NCBI RefSeq assembly: GCF_025061645.1
Contig: NZ_JANYMP010000014.1
Location: forward strand, 124,001-188,000
Reading direction: 5' to 3'
From: Umezawaea endophytica
Lineage (GTDB): Bacteria; Actinomycetota; Actinomycetes; Mycobacteriales; Pseudonocardiaceae
DNA: 64,000 bases
In this document: piece after piece, positions 48,456 to 57,429 of the stretch
Position numbering within the stretch: the first letter of the stretch is position 1
How the letters are laid out: each line of letters opens with the position of its first letter
Notes under the pieces: generated by a model
What the model saw: only the letters and a program-made list of their open reading frames with translations
Databases searched by the model: none
What the model was told of the DNA's origin: nothing
Translations under genes and position numbers: made by a program

Positions 48456-50540
48456 TCAGTGCGCGTTTTCCCTTGGCAGGCCGAGAATCCGTTCGCCCGC
48501 CAGGTTCAGCAGGACCTGCGTGGTGCCGCCCGCGATGCTCAGGCAGCGGCTGAGCAGGAACTCGTGCACGGCGGCCCGCGCCGAGCCCTCGGTGGTCGCG
48601 CCGTCCGGGCCGAGCAGTTCGACGGCGAACTCCGCCACGGTCTGCCGGTGCCGCACGCCGACCAGCTTGCGCACGCTCGACTCCGCGCCGGGGTCCTGGC
48701 CGCCCAACCGCCGCAGGCTCGCGCGCAGGTCGAGCAGCGACACCGCGAGCCCCTCGCCGACCAGCGCGCCAACGCGTTCCCGCACGTCCGGGTCGTGGGC
48801 GGCGTCCAGCGCGAGCACGCGTTCCAGCGACTCCCCCAGCGACGACCCGCGGCCCATGGCGACGCGCTCGTCGGCCAGCGTCGAGCGGGCCAGCTTCCAG
48901 CCGCCGTCGACCTCGCCGACCACGCGGTCGTCCGGCACGAACACGCCGTCCAGGAAGACCTCGTTGAACACCGACTCGCCGGTGATCTCCCGCAGCGGCC
49001 GCACATCGAGGCCCGGTGCGCGCATGTCCACCAGGAAGTAGGTGATGCCGCGGTGCTTCGGCGCCTCGGGGTCGGTGCGGGCCAGGCAGATCGCCCAGTC
49101 CGCCTCCCTCGCCAGCGACGTCCACACCTTCTGGCCGGTCAGGGTCCACCCGCCGTCGGCCCGCACCGCCCTGGTGCGCAACGAGGCCAGGTCCGACCCC
49201 GCCTCGGGTTCGCTGAACATCTGGCACCAGGTGATCTCACCGAGCAGGGTCGGCCGGATGAACCGCTCCCGCTGCTCCGGCGACCCATGGCGCAGGATCG
49301 TCGGCGCCGCCCAGCCGCCGATGACCAGGTCGGGCCGCCGGACCCCGACGCGGTCCAACTCCTCGTCGATCACGAGCAGACGCGCGGGCGACGCGTCGAG
49401 CCCGTACGGCCTCGGCCAGTGCGGCACCAGGTGGCCGGTGTCGACGAGCCGCGCGCGCCGCTGCTCGGGCGGCAGCGCGGCGACCTCCTCGGCCACCGCG
49501 CGGGCGGCGGCGCGGTCCTCGGCGGAGTCGTCGTCGAGTTCGACGCGCAACGAGCGGCGCGCGCCGCCCAGCGCGAGTTCCGCCGCCCGCCTGCGCCACT
49601 TCGCCCCGCCACCCGCGAGCTGCCGCAGGACGAGGGCGCGGCGCAGGTAGCGGTGGGCGTCGTGCTCCCAGGTGAACCCGATACCGCCGAGCACCTGGAC
49701 GCAGTCCTTGGCGTTGTCCACCGCGGCGTCCAGCGCGACGGCGGCGGCGACCGCCGCGGCCAGCGGGTGTTCGGCGGGTGCCTCGTCGGCCGCGCGCGCC
49801 GCGTCCCACGCGACGGCGCTCGCCTGCTCGACCCGGCACAGCATCTCGACGCACAGGTGCTTGACCGCCTGGAACGACCCGATCGGCCTGCCGAACTGCT
49901 CGCGCGCGCGGGCGTGCTCCACGGCGGTGCGCAGGCACCACCCGGCGATCCCGCTGGCCTCGGCGGCGAACAGCGTGACCGCGAGGGCCACCGGGTCGGG
50001 CGGGTCGACCAGCACGTGCTCCGGCGGGACCTCGACGCCGTCCAGGGTCACGTCGCCCAGCGCGCGGGAGGGGTCGACGGCGCCGTGCTCGACCACGGTC
50101 ACGGCCTCGGCGGGCACGAAGAACCAGGTCTCCCCGTCGGTGAGCAGCAGGTGCGTCGTCGCGCCCGCGCCGAGGACGTGCCCCACCCCGCCGGTGACCA
50201 CGAGCCCGCCGTCCTCGCGCCGCACCGCGGCGACCGTGCCCGCGGTCAGCGACAGCGCGACCGTCGCGGTCCCGTCGGCGAGGCGCCGGGACATCTCCTC
50301 CTCCCGGCACAGCACGCCCGCCAGCGCCGTGGGCAGGACCGGGCCGGGCACCAGCGAGTCCGCCGCCTGTTCGAGGACGGCCGCGAGGTCGACCACGCCG
50401 CCGCCCTCCTCGGGCCGCGTGAGGGAGAAGACCCCGAGGCGCGCGAGGTCCGGCCAGTGCACGGGCCGCTCGGCCTTGGCCGCCCACTCGCGCACCCCCG
50501 CCTGCACAGCGCGCTGCTCGTCGGTCATCGCGATGGGCAT
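48456..50540 (-). CDS. fadE34: FadE34 (ChsE3), fused two-domain steroid acyl-CoA dehydrogenase
   Basis: A 694-residue protein made of two ACAD modules fused in one chain (Rv3573c is 711). The N-terminal half (about 1-330) has AREQFGRPIGSFQAVKHLCVE and QVLGGIGFTWEHDAHRYLRR; the C-terminal half (about 345-694) has WCQMFSEPEAGSDLASLRTR, LTGQKVWTSLAR and GGTTQVLLNLAGERILGLP. It is the fused equivalent of an alpha-beta ACAD pair, acting on the five-carbon side chain. ATG 50540 has GGAGGAGG upstream. It is the first gene of a six-gene side-chain operon with a KstR box 31 bp upstream. Confidence 0.92.
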   Translation of the reverse strand: MPIAMTDEQRAVQAGVREWAAKAERPVHWPDLARLGVFSLTRPEEGGGVVDLAAVLEQAADSLVPGPVLPTALAGVLCREEEMSRRLADGTATVALSLTAGTVAAVRREDGGLVVTGGVGHVLGAGATTHLLLTDGETWFFVPAEAVTVVEHGAVDPSRALGDVTLDGVEVPPEHVLVDPPDPVALAVTLFAAEASGIAGWCLRTAVEHARAREQFGRPIGSFQAVKHLCVEMLCRVEQASAVAWDAARAADEAPAEHPLAAAVAAAVALDAAVDNAKDCVQVLGGIGFTWEHDAHRYLRRALVLRQLAGGGAKWRRRAAELALGGARRSLRVELDDDSAEDRAAARAVAEEVAALPPEQRRARLVDTGHLVPHWPRPYGLDASPARLLVIDEELDRVGVRRPDLVIGGWAAPTILRHGSPEQRERFIRPTLLGEITWCQMFSEPEAGSDLASLRTRAVRADGGWTLTGQKVWTSLAREADWAICLARTDPEAPKHRGITYFLVDMRAPGLDVRPLREITGESVFNEVFLDGVFVPDDRVVGEVDGGWKLARSTLADERVAMGRGSSLGESLERVLALDAAHDPDVRERVGALVGEGLAVSLLDLRASLRRLGGQDPGAESSVRKLVGVRHRQTVAEFAVELLGPDGATTEGSARAAVHEFLLSRCLSIAGGTTQVLLNLAGERILGLPRENAH

Positions 50541-50570
50541 GCGACCTCCTCCGGTACCTGAGGACGACTA

Positions 50571-50584
50571 TAGAACGTGTTCCA
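50571..50584. promoter_or_regulatory. KstR operator upstream of fadE34
   Basis: TAGAACGTGTTCCA matches the KstR consensus TnnAACnnGTTnnA at all fixed positions, 31 bp upstream of the fadE34 ATG. It should control the whole fadE34-chsE1-chsE2-chsH2-chsH1-ltp2 operon. Confidence 0.85.
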
Positions 50585-50714
50585 GTTTTGCCGACAGGCC
50601 CAGATCGGTAGAAAGTGGAACGAGCAGGTCTCGGATAGTTCGCGGCTGGGAGCGTGACTCACGACACCGCTCCGCTCGCACGCCCCGCGCGGTCGGGTAC
50701 GATGTTCGCACTAC

Positions 50715-50728
50715 TGGAACAGGTTCCT
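50715..50728. promoter_or_regulatory. KstR operator upstream of kstR (autoregulation)
   Basis: TGGAACAGGTTCCT differs from the KstR consensus only at the last position and lies 28 bp upstream of GTG 50756. Its position also supports that start: a start further upstream would place the operator inside the gene. Confidence 0.75.
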
Positions 50729-50755
50729 ATCAGACCGTGCAGGGGGTTCACCTCG

Positions 50756-51382
50756 GTGGCAGCCGCATCGAAACCACGCGCGACCGGCACGGTCGCCCTC
50801 ACCACGCTGGCGGGCGAGGAGCTCGGGTCGGCCGCCCAGCGCGACCGGCGCAAGCGGATCATCGACGCGACCATCGCGCTGGCGTCCAAGGGCGGGTACG
50901 ACGCCGTGCAGATGCGCGCGGTCGCCGATCGGGCGGACGTCGCACTCGGCACCCTGTACCGGTACTTCCCCTCGAAGGTCCACCTGCTGGTGTCCAGCCT
51001 CGCCGCCGAGTTCGAGCGCGCGCAGGACAAGATGGACCGCACCACCATCCCCGGCGAGAACCCCTACGAGCGCGTGCTCTTCGTCCTCGGGCGGATCACC
51101 AGGGGCCTCCAGCGCAACCCGCACCTCACCGAGGCGATGACGCGCGCGTTCACGTTCGCCGACGCCTCGGCGGGCGCGGAGGTCGACACCGTCGCGCTGC
51201 TGATGGAGCGCATGTTCACCAAGGCGATGAGCGACCAGGAACCGACCGAGGAGCACAAGGCCATCGCCAGGGTGATCGGCGACGTGTGGCTGTCGAACCT
51301 GGTCGCGTGGGTGACCAGGCGGGCGACGGCCACGGACGTCGCCACCCGCCTCGAACTCACCGTTCGGCTGCTGCTCGCCTGA
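50756..51382 (+). CDS. kstR: KstR, TetR-family repressor of sterol catabolism
   Basis: A 208-residue TetR protein. GTG 50756 is chosen because the upstream KstR box excludes the longer frames starting at 50654 or 50702; AGGGGG lies about 10 nt upstream. The HTH is DAVQMRAVADRADVALGTLYRYF (about residues 50-72), preceded by a conserved AQRDRRKRIIDATIALASKGGYDA. KstR is released by 3-oxo-cholestenoyl-CoA-type ligands and represses cyp125, fadA5, kstD, hsa and fadE34 operons. It is divergent from fadE34. Its 3' end overlaps the convergent metallo-beta-lactamase gene by 26 nt. Confidence 0.93.
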   Translation: MAAASKPRATGTVALTTLAGEELGSAAQRDRRKRIIDATIALASKGGYDAVQMRAVADRADVALGTLYRYFPSKVHLLVSSLAAEFERAQDKMDRTTIPGENPYERVLFVLGRITRGLQRNPHLTEAMTRAFTFADASAGAEVDTVALLMERMFTKAMSDQEPTEEHKAIARVIGDVWLSNLVAWVTRRATATDVATRLELTVRLLLA

Positions 51383-52400
51383 CCGGCGCGTACTCGACCA
51401 CACCGTCCACGACGGACGATTCCAGCTCACCGCGGACCACCAGCACGTCCAGGTGCGCCCCGGTCTCGCCGGTCGCCAGGATCCGGTCGAACAGGCCCAG
51501 GTCCTCGAACCGGCGCTGCCTGCTCGTCCAGCCGAGCTTGCGCGCGGCCTCGTGCGTCGTGACCGCGCCGGAGAGCACCGCGTCCAGCGTCGCGCCGAGC
51601 CGGTCCTCGTGGTGCGCCACCAGCTCGTCGACGCGGGCGTGCACGCTGGGCGCGACCGGCCCGTGCGCGGGCAGCAGCCGCATGTCCGGATAGGACCGCA
51701 TGAGCCGCAACGAGTCCAGGTAGTCGCCGAGCGGGAGTTCCGACCGCGCGGGCTCGAACCCGATCGACGGGGTGATGTGCGGCAGGACGTGGTCACCCGC
51801 GAAGAGCAGCGACGACTCGGCGTCGACGTAGACCACGTGGCCGTTGGTGTGCCCCGGTGTCGGCACGGCGCGCAGCACGCGGCTCCGCAGCGCGATGTCC
51901 GTCGTGCCGTCGAGCCACTCGTCCGGCTCCTCGTACCCCCGCGTCGCCTCGCTCCGGTCGAAGTTCTTGTACGCCTCCCGCAGCTCGTCGGCGACGCTCC
52001 CCGCGCCCCACCGGGCCAGTTCCGCGAGCTGGCCGTCGGCGCGGCCGCTGAGGATCTTCTCCAGCGACGGCTGCTCGCCGATCCCCAGCGCGACCTTCGC
52101 CCCGAACAGCTTCCGCAGCGTGATCGCCATCGTGTAGTGGTCGCGGTGCAGGTGCGTGACCAGGAACCGGTGCACCTGCTCCAACCCGAACCCGATGGAG
52201 TCGAGCGACGACTCCAGCCGCTCGCGGGCCTCGTCCAACGCCCAACCGGAGTCGATCAGCACCAGCCCGTCGCCGTCCTCGACGGCGTACACGTTCACCG
52301 CGCGCAGGCCGTCCATCGGCAGCGGCAGCGGGATCCGGTGCACACCCGGCGCCACCTCGTAGGCCCCCTGCTCGGTCCAGGCGTGCTTGGCGTCCGGCAT
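51357..52400 (-). CDS. Metallo-beta-lactamase-fold hydrolase
   Basis: A 347-residue MBL-fold protein from ATG 52400 with GGAGG 5 nt upstream. The zinc motif THLHRDHYTM (HxHxDH) is at about residues 82-91, then TPGHTNGHVVY, LFAGDHVL and LPAHGP give the remaining metal ligands. The C-terminal helical extension (ARKLGWTSRQRRFEDLGLFDRILA) resembles LACTB2/glyoxalase II-type thioesterases and may recognise CoA esters. Its 3' end overlaps that of kstR by 26 nt on the opposite strand. A role in hydrolysing acyl-CoA or lactones of sterol breakdown is possible but not shown. Confidence 0.8.
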   Translation of the reverse strand: MPDAKHAWTEQGAYEVAPGVHRIPLPLPMDGLRAVNVYAVEDGDGLVLIDSGWALDEARERLESSLDSIGFGLEQVHRFLVTHLHRDHYTMAITLRKLFGAKVALGIGEQPSLEKILSGRADGQLAELARWGAGSVADELREAYKNFDRSEATRGYEEPDEWLDGTTDIALRSRVLRAVPTPGHTNGHVVYVDAESSLLFAGDHVLPHITPSIGFEPARSELPLGDYLDSLRLMRSYPDMRLLPAHGPVAPSVHARVDELVAHHEDRLGATLDAVLSGAVTTHEAARKLGWTSRQRRFEDLGLFDRILATGETGAHLDVLVVRGELESSVVDGVVEYAPVRRAAAER

Positions 52401-52529
52401 CCGCACCTCCGTGTCGTTCGGAGGCCGATGTTAACCGGGACTCGCGGCGCGGCACGGTGTCCCGACAGGTGGAAACCTGGTGGACGCGGTCGGGAACGCG
52501 CCCACCAGGCGTCGGATCACCCGGTCGTC

Positions 52530-53384
52530 TCAGCTACCGGTCAGCGAGATGGCCAGGTCGGGGAACGCGAACGGGTGCTTCCCGATCACGGTGGCCTCAC
52601 CGTTGAGCAGGTTGACGCTGTAGAGGCTCGTCGAGCCGTTGGACGCCGTGAGGCTGGCGAAGCCGAGCACCGAGCTGGCCTTGCCGTTGTTCAGGACGCT
52701 GAAGATGTCGAAACCAGCCTTGAGACCCGCGTCCACGGTGAGCGACCCGGTCGGGACCAGGCTCCCCAGGTTGGGCGGTGACTGGATCACGACCTGGTCC
52801 AGGATCGTGCCGATGTCGAACAGCGTGGTGCCGCTGTCGGCGTTCAGGTCGTTGTTGGTGTACGCGGCGGCGGTGACGCCCTTGGTCGTCGCGGGTGACG
52901 GCGGGGTGTTGAGGTTGCCGTCCTCCTCCGTGATGTGGGTGGCCAGGTTGTGGCGCAGGTTCTGGCCGTTGTCGCTGATCACCCGCAGGCGGTCGGCCGC
53001 CGGGTTGAAGTCGACGCCGAAGGTCGTGCCGTACAGCGCGACCGACAACTGCGACACCTTCGTGAGGACCGGTTCCGGGGTGAACTTGACCGTGTAGATG
53101 CCACCCTTGCTGCCCACGACGTACAGCAGGCCGTCCTGCACCCGGAAGTCGAGCCCGATCGCGGCGTCGTCGCCGACGAAACCGACGATCTCCTTGACCC
53201 AGTCGAGTCTGTCCGGCCGGTCGGTGGTGTAGGTCGCCATCACCCTGCCGTCGGGCGAGATCCCGTACGCCCTCAAGCTGGGCGTCGCCGCCGAACTGGT
53301 GCCGGGGCTGCCGACTACCACGGCCGAGATCACGGACACCGCCACGGCAGCCGCCGCGAGCCTTTTCTTGATCCGTGCCTTCAT
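52530..53384 (-). CDS. Secreted DUF4394 protein
   Basis: A 284-residue protein from ATG 53384 with GGGGAG upstream. The signal peptide is clear (KARIKKRLAAAAVAVSVISA, then VVVGSPGTSSAA). The mature part is a beta-propeller-like DUF4394 domain: GIYTVKFTPEPV, GVDFNPAADRLRVISDNGQNLRHNL and GFASLTASNGSTSLYSVNLLNG. Family function is unknown; members are usually exported. It is divergent from a small secreted protein with 154 bp between the starts. Confidence 0.75.
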   Translation of the reverse strand: MKARIKKRLAAAAVAVSVISAVVVGSPGTSSAATPSLRAYGISPDGRVMATYTTDRPDRLDWVKEIVGFVGDDAAIGLDFRVQDGLLYVVGSKGGIYTVKFTPEPVLTKVSQLSVALYGTTFGVDFNPAADRLRVISDNGQNLRHNLATHITEEDGNLNTPPSPATTKGVTAAAYTNNDLNADSGTTLFDIGTILDQVVIQSPPNLGSLVPTGSLTVDAGLKAGFDIFSVLNNGKASSVLGFASLTASNGSTSLYSVNLLNGEATVIGKHPFAFPDLAISLTGS

Positions 53385-53538
53385 GGTGCTTCTCCCCTCT
53401 CGGATCACTGCGCGGCACAAGCTATTCGGCGCGACTGGACATCCGTTGGACGTCGCGCGGCTACTCGCCTCGGCGTCTTGTCCCCGCCCCCGACGGGCAC
53501 CACAGTGGAGGTACACCGGCGAAGAGGGGGAACGAACG

Positions 53539-53979
53539 ATGAGGATCAGGCTCGGGGCCGTGGCACTCGCGGGCTGCGCGGCGGTCCTGGGGGCCGTCGC
53601 CCAGCCCGCCGCGGCGGGCACGGTCGTGGGCGAGCGGCTGACGTGCGCCTCGGACCTCAGGACGACCGGGCCGCTGGAGATCGTGAACGCCGACTGGACC
53701 TACGTCTACACGCTGTCCTGGTGCGTGCTGGAAGGGCGGATCGTCGACGCCGAGCACGTCGTGGAGCACGTGGTGCACACGTCGAACTGCACGTGGGCCG
53801 GACGGAAGAAGGAGGAGATCGACCGGGGGGTGTCGGCCTGGAAGGCCTTCGACATGAGCGAGTTCGTCTGCGTGGGAGGTGACGGCAAGACCGAGGGCGT
53901 GAACCCGTGGGTGGACGTGACCTTCTACCCGGACGGCCACTTCGACCGGGACGGCGGCGTCGCGCGGTCGGCGCGGTAG
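53539..53979 (+). CDS. Small secreted protein of unknown function
   Basis: A 146-residue protein from ATG 53539, preceded by GAGGGGG. A signal peptide of about 26 residues (MRIRLGAVALAGCAAVLGAV, then AQPAAA) is visible. The mature part has four Cys (TCASD, WCVLE, NCTW, FVCVGG), which could form two disulfides, and a hydrophilic C-terminus. I do not recognise a family. The convergent large regulator gene ends 19 bp away. Confidence 0.6.
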   Translation: MRIRLGAVALAGCAAVLGAVAQPAAAGTVVGERLTCASDLRTTGPLEIVNADWTYVYTLSWCVLEGRIVDAEHVVEHVVHTSNCTWAGRKKEEIDRGVSAWKAFDMSEFVCVGGDGKTEGVNPWVDVTFYPDGHFDRDGGVARSAR

Positions 53980-53997
53980 CCGGTGCCGCGCGCCCGC

Positions 53998-56900
53998 TCA
54001 GACCGCGGAGCGGCGGCGGGCCCGGTGGAGGACGGCGAGGGTGCGGGCCGCTCCTCGGCGGTCCCCGGTCTCGCGGTGGACGGCGAGCGCGCGGTGGGCG
54101 TGCTGGAGGGCGGCGCGGGGTTCGCCCGAGGCCAGGAAGATGCCCGCGAGAGCGGTCATCGCCTGCCCACGCAGCGCCTGGAAGCCCGCCTGCTCGGCCA
54201 GGGCGAGCGCGTGCCGGGCGCGGCCGACGTCCCCCGTGGCCGTCGCGAGGCCGATGAGGATGTCGACCTCGGGGTACCGGTCGCCGGTCTCCCGGATGAG
54301 GTCGAGCGCCTGCTCGTAGCGGTGGACCGCGTCGTGCCGGTGGCCGAGGTGGAGGTGGAGGGTGGCGAGCGTGGCGAGCGCCTCCGCCTCGGTCCGGGGG
54401 TCGCCCGCCTCTTGGGCCAGGGTGAGACCCTCGCGGGCGTGGTCGAGCGCTTCGGCGCGGCGGCCCAGGTCGAACAGCGCGGCGGCCAGCCTGCTGTTCG
54501 CCTCGGCCTCGCCGCTGCGGTCGCCGCCCTCGCGGTGCAGGGTGAGCGACCTGGTGAGCAGGTCGACCGCCTGGTCGGGCAGCCCTCGGGCGCACTGCGC
54601 CTGGCCGAGGTTGCTGAGGTTGATCGCCTCGCCGTAGTCCGACCCGATCTCCCGGTACCGGGTCAGGGCCTGGTCGTAGTGCTCCGCCGCCTGGGAGAGC
54701 CTGCCCATCTCCCAGTGGACGAGACCGAGGTTCCCGAGCGCGACGGCCTCCCCCGCGGGCTGGCCGATCCCGCGGCTGAGCGCCAGCGCGCGCTCGAACC
54801 GGGCACCGGCGACGGCGAGCTTCCCGGACTGCCAGTACACGCACCCGAGGTTGCCGAGCACCGCCGCCTGGGCCTCGACCCAGCCCGCTCGACGTGCCAG
54901 CAGGAGCCCGTGCGCGTAGTGCCGGACGGCCTGCCGGTACCGGCCCTGGCGGAAGTGCAGGTCGGCGAGGCTGAGCCGGGCCGCCGCCCCGGCCCGGTGC
55001 TCACCGGTCTCCTCGGCCGCGGCGAGCCCGGCCTCCGCCGTGGCCAGCCAGTCCACCCGGCGCATGCTCTTCCAGAAGTAGCCGCGCAGGGCGTCGGCCA
55101 GGCGCCAGGCCATGGGCAGCGGCCCGCTCCGCGCCGCTTCCCGGACGGCCGCGACGAGGTTGCCGCGCTCGGTGTCCAGCCAGGTCGACGCGGCGGCCAG
55201 GTCGGTGACGGCGGCGGGGGTCCGCGCGTCCGTCACGGGCGCGGGCAGGCGCAGCATGTGCGGGTAGAGCAGCCGGGCGGCGGCGTCGACGGCGTGCAGG
55301 TACCAGTCGTACAACCGGTGTCGGGCTGCTTCGCGGTCGGCATCGGGTTCCTGCCGGTCGAGCTGGTCGGCCGCGTAGCGGCGGAGCAGGTCGTGGAAGC
55401 GGTAGCGGTCCGGCCCGTGGCGTTCGACGAGGTGCGCGCTCGCGAGCCGGTCCAGCAGCCGACCGGTGGCCTCCTGGTCCGCGCCGGTGAGGGCGGCCAC
55501 CGCCTCCGTGCTGAAGTCGGTCCCCGGCACCAGGCTCAGCAGGCGGAACAACCGCTGCGCCTCGGCGGGCAGTGCGGCGCAGGACAGGTCGAAGGCCGTC
55601 CGCACCGCGATCTGCTCGTCGCCCCGCACCGACAGCGCGGCCAGCAGGTTCCCCTCCCGCAGCTTCGCGACGTAGTCCTCGACACCGCGCCCGGAGTGGT
55701 CGGCGAGGTTGGCCGCCGCGATCCGCAGCGCGAGCGGGAGGTAGGCGCACAGCTCGGCCAGTTCGGCGGCCACCTCGTGCTTGGTGCCGAGCACGGACGC
55801 CAGCAGCTCCAGCGCGTCGTCGGGGCTCAGCACGTCGAGCGTGAGCTGGCGGGCACCGTGCAGGGCCACGAGCCCGGTCATCCGGTCCCGACCCGTCACC
55901 AGCACCAGGCACCCCGGACCGGCGGGCAGCAGCGGGCGGATCTGGTCCGGCCCGACAACGTTGTCCAGCAGCACCAGCGTTCGCCGGTCCGTCATCAGCG
56001 TCCGGTACATCGCCGCCGCGGTCTCCAGGTCGAACGGAACGCGCTCGGCGGGGACGCCCAGTGCCGACAGGAACTGCGCGAGCACCTCGATCGGCGCCGC
56101 CGCCGGGCCCGGCGCGTGCCCGCGCAGGTTGGCGTAGAGCTGCCCGTCGGGGAACCGGTCCCGCACGCGGTGCGCCCAGTGCACGGCCAGCGCCGTCTTG
56201 CCGACGCCCGCCGTGCCGGAGATCGCGGCGATCGTCACCGCCCCGCCCGACCGACCGCCCTCCAGCAGACCGTCCAACGTGGACAGTTGCGCCGTCCGAC
56301 CGGTGAACCCGCCCGGTTCGGCCGGGAGCTGCTTCGGGACCCGCAGCGCGGACCCCGTCCCCCCGCCGCCCACCGGTTCGCTGTTGTCCCGCAGCAGTTC
56401 CGTGTGCGCTTCGCGCAGTTCCGGTCCGGGGTCGATCCCGAGTTCGTCGACGAGCCGGTCGCGGACCTCGTGGTAGATCCGGAAGGCCTTCGCCCGCTGC
56501 CCGACCGCGTGGTGCGCGCGGATCAGGCGGGCCTGCGCGGGTTCGTCCAGCGGCTGCTCGGCCGCGGCCTCCACCACGTCCGGCAGGATGTCCGCCGCCG
56601 CACCGATCTCGATCATCGCGTCGGCGCGCCGGGCGAGGACCTCCCAGCGCTTCTCGACCAGCGCCACGACCTTCGGGTACGTGGCGAGGAACGGCACGTC
56701 CGCGAGCGGCCTGCCCTGCCACAGCCGCAGCGCCTCGCCGAGCAGGGCCGCGACGCGCCCCGTCTCGCCCCCGCGGTGCGCCGTGCCCGCTTCGGCGACG
56801 AGGCTCCGGAAGCGCACCAGGTCGATGTCCACGACGTCCTGGTTCAGCGCGTAGCCGCCGCTCACGTGGGGCAGGACCTCGCTGCTGGTGCGGCGGGGGC

Positions 56901-57144
56901 GGTCGGGCTCCAGCAGTCGGCGCAGGTGCTTGATGTGCGTCTGGAGCACGTTGACCGCGCTGCGCGGCGGCCGGTCGCCCCACAGGGAGTCGACCAGTTC
57001 GAGCTTCGTCATCGCCTCGCCCTCGGCGAGGACCAGCAGCCCCAGCACGGCCCGCCGGGCGGGTGGCCCGAGGTCGACCTCCGCGGCACCGTTCCACGCC
57101 CGCGACGAACCCAGCACCTGGATCCGCACGGAGTTGACCACCAC
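53998..57144 (-). CDS. AfsR/SARP-type transcriptional regulator with BTAD, NB-ARC and TPR domains
   Basis: A protein of about 1048 residues; GTG 57144 is the first plausible start, although no strong ribosome-binding site is seen and GTG 57129 is possible. Domains in order: OmpR-type winged helix (about 1-95: VLGSSRAWNGAAEVDLGPPARRAVLGLLV, then LWGDRPPRSAVNVLQTHIKHLRRLLEP), BTAD (about 95-245, with LWQGRPLADVPFL), NB-ARC ATPase with Walker A GTAGVGKTAL (about 305-315) and LLDN, then TPR repeats (about 640-1030, e.g. ANSRLAAALFDLGRRAEALDHARE). This is the DnrI/AfsR architecture that regulates secondary metabolism or stress genes in actinomycetes. Target genes are not evident here. Confidence 0.85.
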   Translation of the reverse strand: MVVNSVRIQVLGSSRAWNGAAEVDLGPPARRAVLGLLVLAEGEAMTKLELVDSLWGDRPPRSAVNVLQTHIKHLRRLLEPDRPRRTSSEVLPHVSGGYALNQDVVDIDLVRFRSLVAEAGTAHRGGETGRVAALLGEALRLWQGRPLADVPFLATYPKVVALVEKRWEVLARRADAMIEIGAAADILPDVVEAAAEQPLDEPAQARLIRAHHAVGQRAKAFRIYHEVRDRLVDELGIDPGPELREAHTELLRDNSEPVGGGGTGSALRVPKQLPAEPGGFTGRTAQLSTLDGLLEGGRSGGAVTIAAISGTAGVGKTALAVHWAHRVRDRFPDGQLYANLRGHAPGPAAAPIEVLAQFLSALGVPAERVPFDLETAAAMYRTLMTDRRTLVLLDNVVGPDQIRPLLPAGPGCLVLVTGRDRMTGLVALHGARQLTLDVLSPDDALELLASVLGTKHEVAAELAELCAYLPLALRIAAANLADHSGRGVEDYVAKLREGNLLAALSVRGDEQIAVRTAFDLSCAALPAEAQRLFRLLSLVPGTDFSTEAVAALTGADQEATGRLLDRLASAHLVERHGPDRYRFHDLLRRYAADQLDRQEPDADREAARHRLYDWYLHAVDAAARLLYPHMLRLPAPVTDARTPAAVTDLAAASTWLDTERGNLVAAVREAARSGPLPMAWRLADALRGYFWKSMRRVDWLATAEAGLAAAEETGEHRAGAAARLSLADLHFRQGRYRQAVRHYAHGLLLARRAGWVEAQAAVLGNLGCVYWQSGKLAVAGARFERALALSRGIGQPAGEAVALGNLGLVHWEMGRLSQAAEHYDQALTRYREIGSDYGEAINLSNLGQAQCARGLPDQAVDLLTRSLTLHREGGDRSGEAEANSRLAAALFDLGRRAEALDHAREGLTLAQEAGDPRTEAEALATLATLHLHLGHRHDAVHRYEQALDLIRETGDRYPEVDILIGLATATGDVGRARHALALAEQAGFQALRGQAMTALAGIFLASGEPRAALQHAHRALAVHRETGDRRGAARTLAVLHRARRRSAV

Positions 57145-57218
57145 TGGTCGGAACGTAACCAACCGGCCGGAACCCCACAAGAACATTCGGACGAAACCGG
57201 CCCGCCGACCCGACAATG

Positions 57219-57240
57219 GGGCCGCTCAGGCTAGCGGCCC
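57219..57240. other. Hairpin in the gap upstream of the SARP gene
   Basis: Inverted repeat GGGCCGCT (57219-57226) and AGCGGCCC (57233-57240) with a 6-nt loop in the 285-bp gap between the SARP gene and the TetR gene. It may be a terminator for the TetR gene's transcript, which runs this way, or part of the SARP promoter region. Nothing else was recognised in the gap. Confidence 0.35.
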
Positions 57241-57429
57241 GCAACCAAGTGGTCCGCTCCCTATCGAGACGGCGGCGGTTCTCGGGACGTGGAAGGGGCG
57301 GTCGCCGGAGGAAGCCGACGGCCGCCACCGCCCAGTATCCGGCACGGAGCCCGGTCCTCGCCCGCGCAGTACCGCAGTCCCGTGGTCCCGTCCGGGTGGA
57401 AAGCGGTTCCACCTCGGCGACGCCCCGCG

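Noticed and set aside
50654-50755. Longer kstR start codons upstream of GTG 50756
   Set aside because: They would place the KstR box inside the coding region and add a segment that does not look like TetR.
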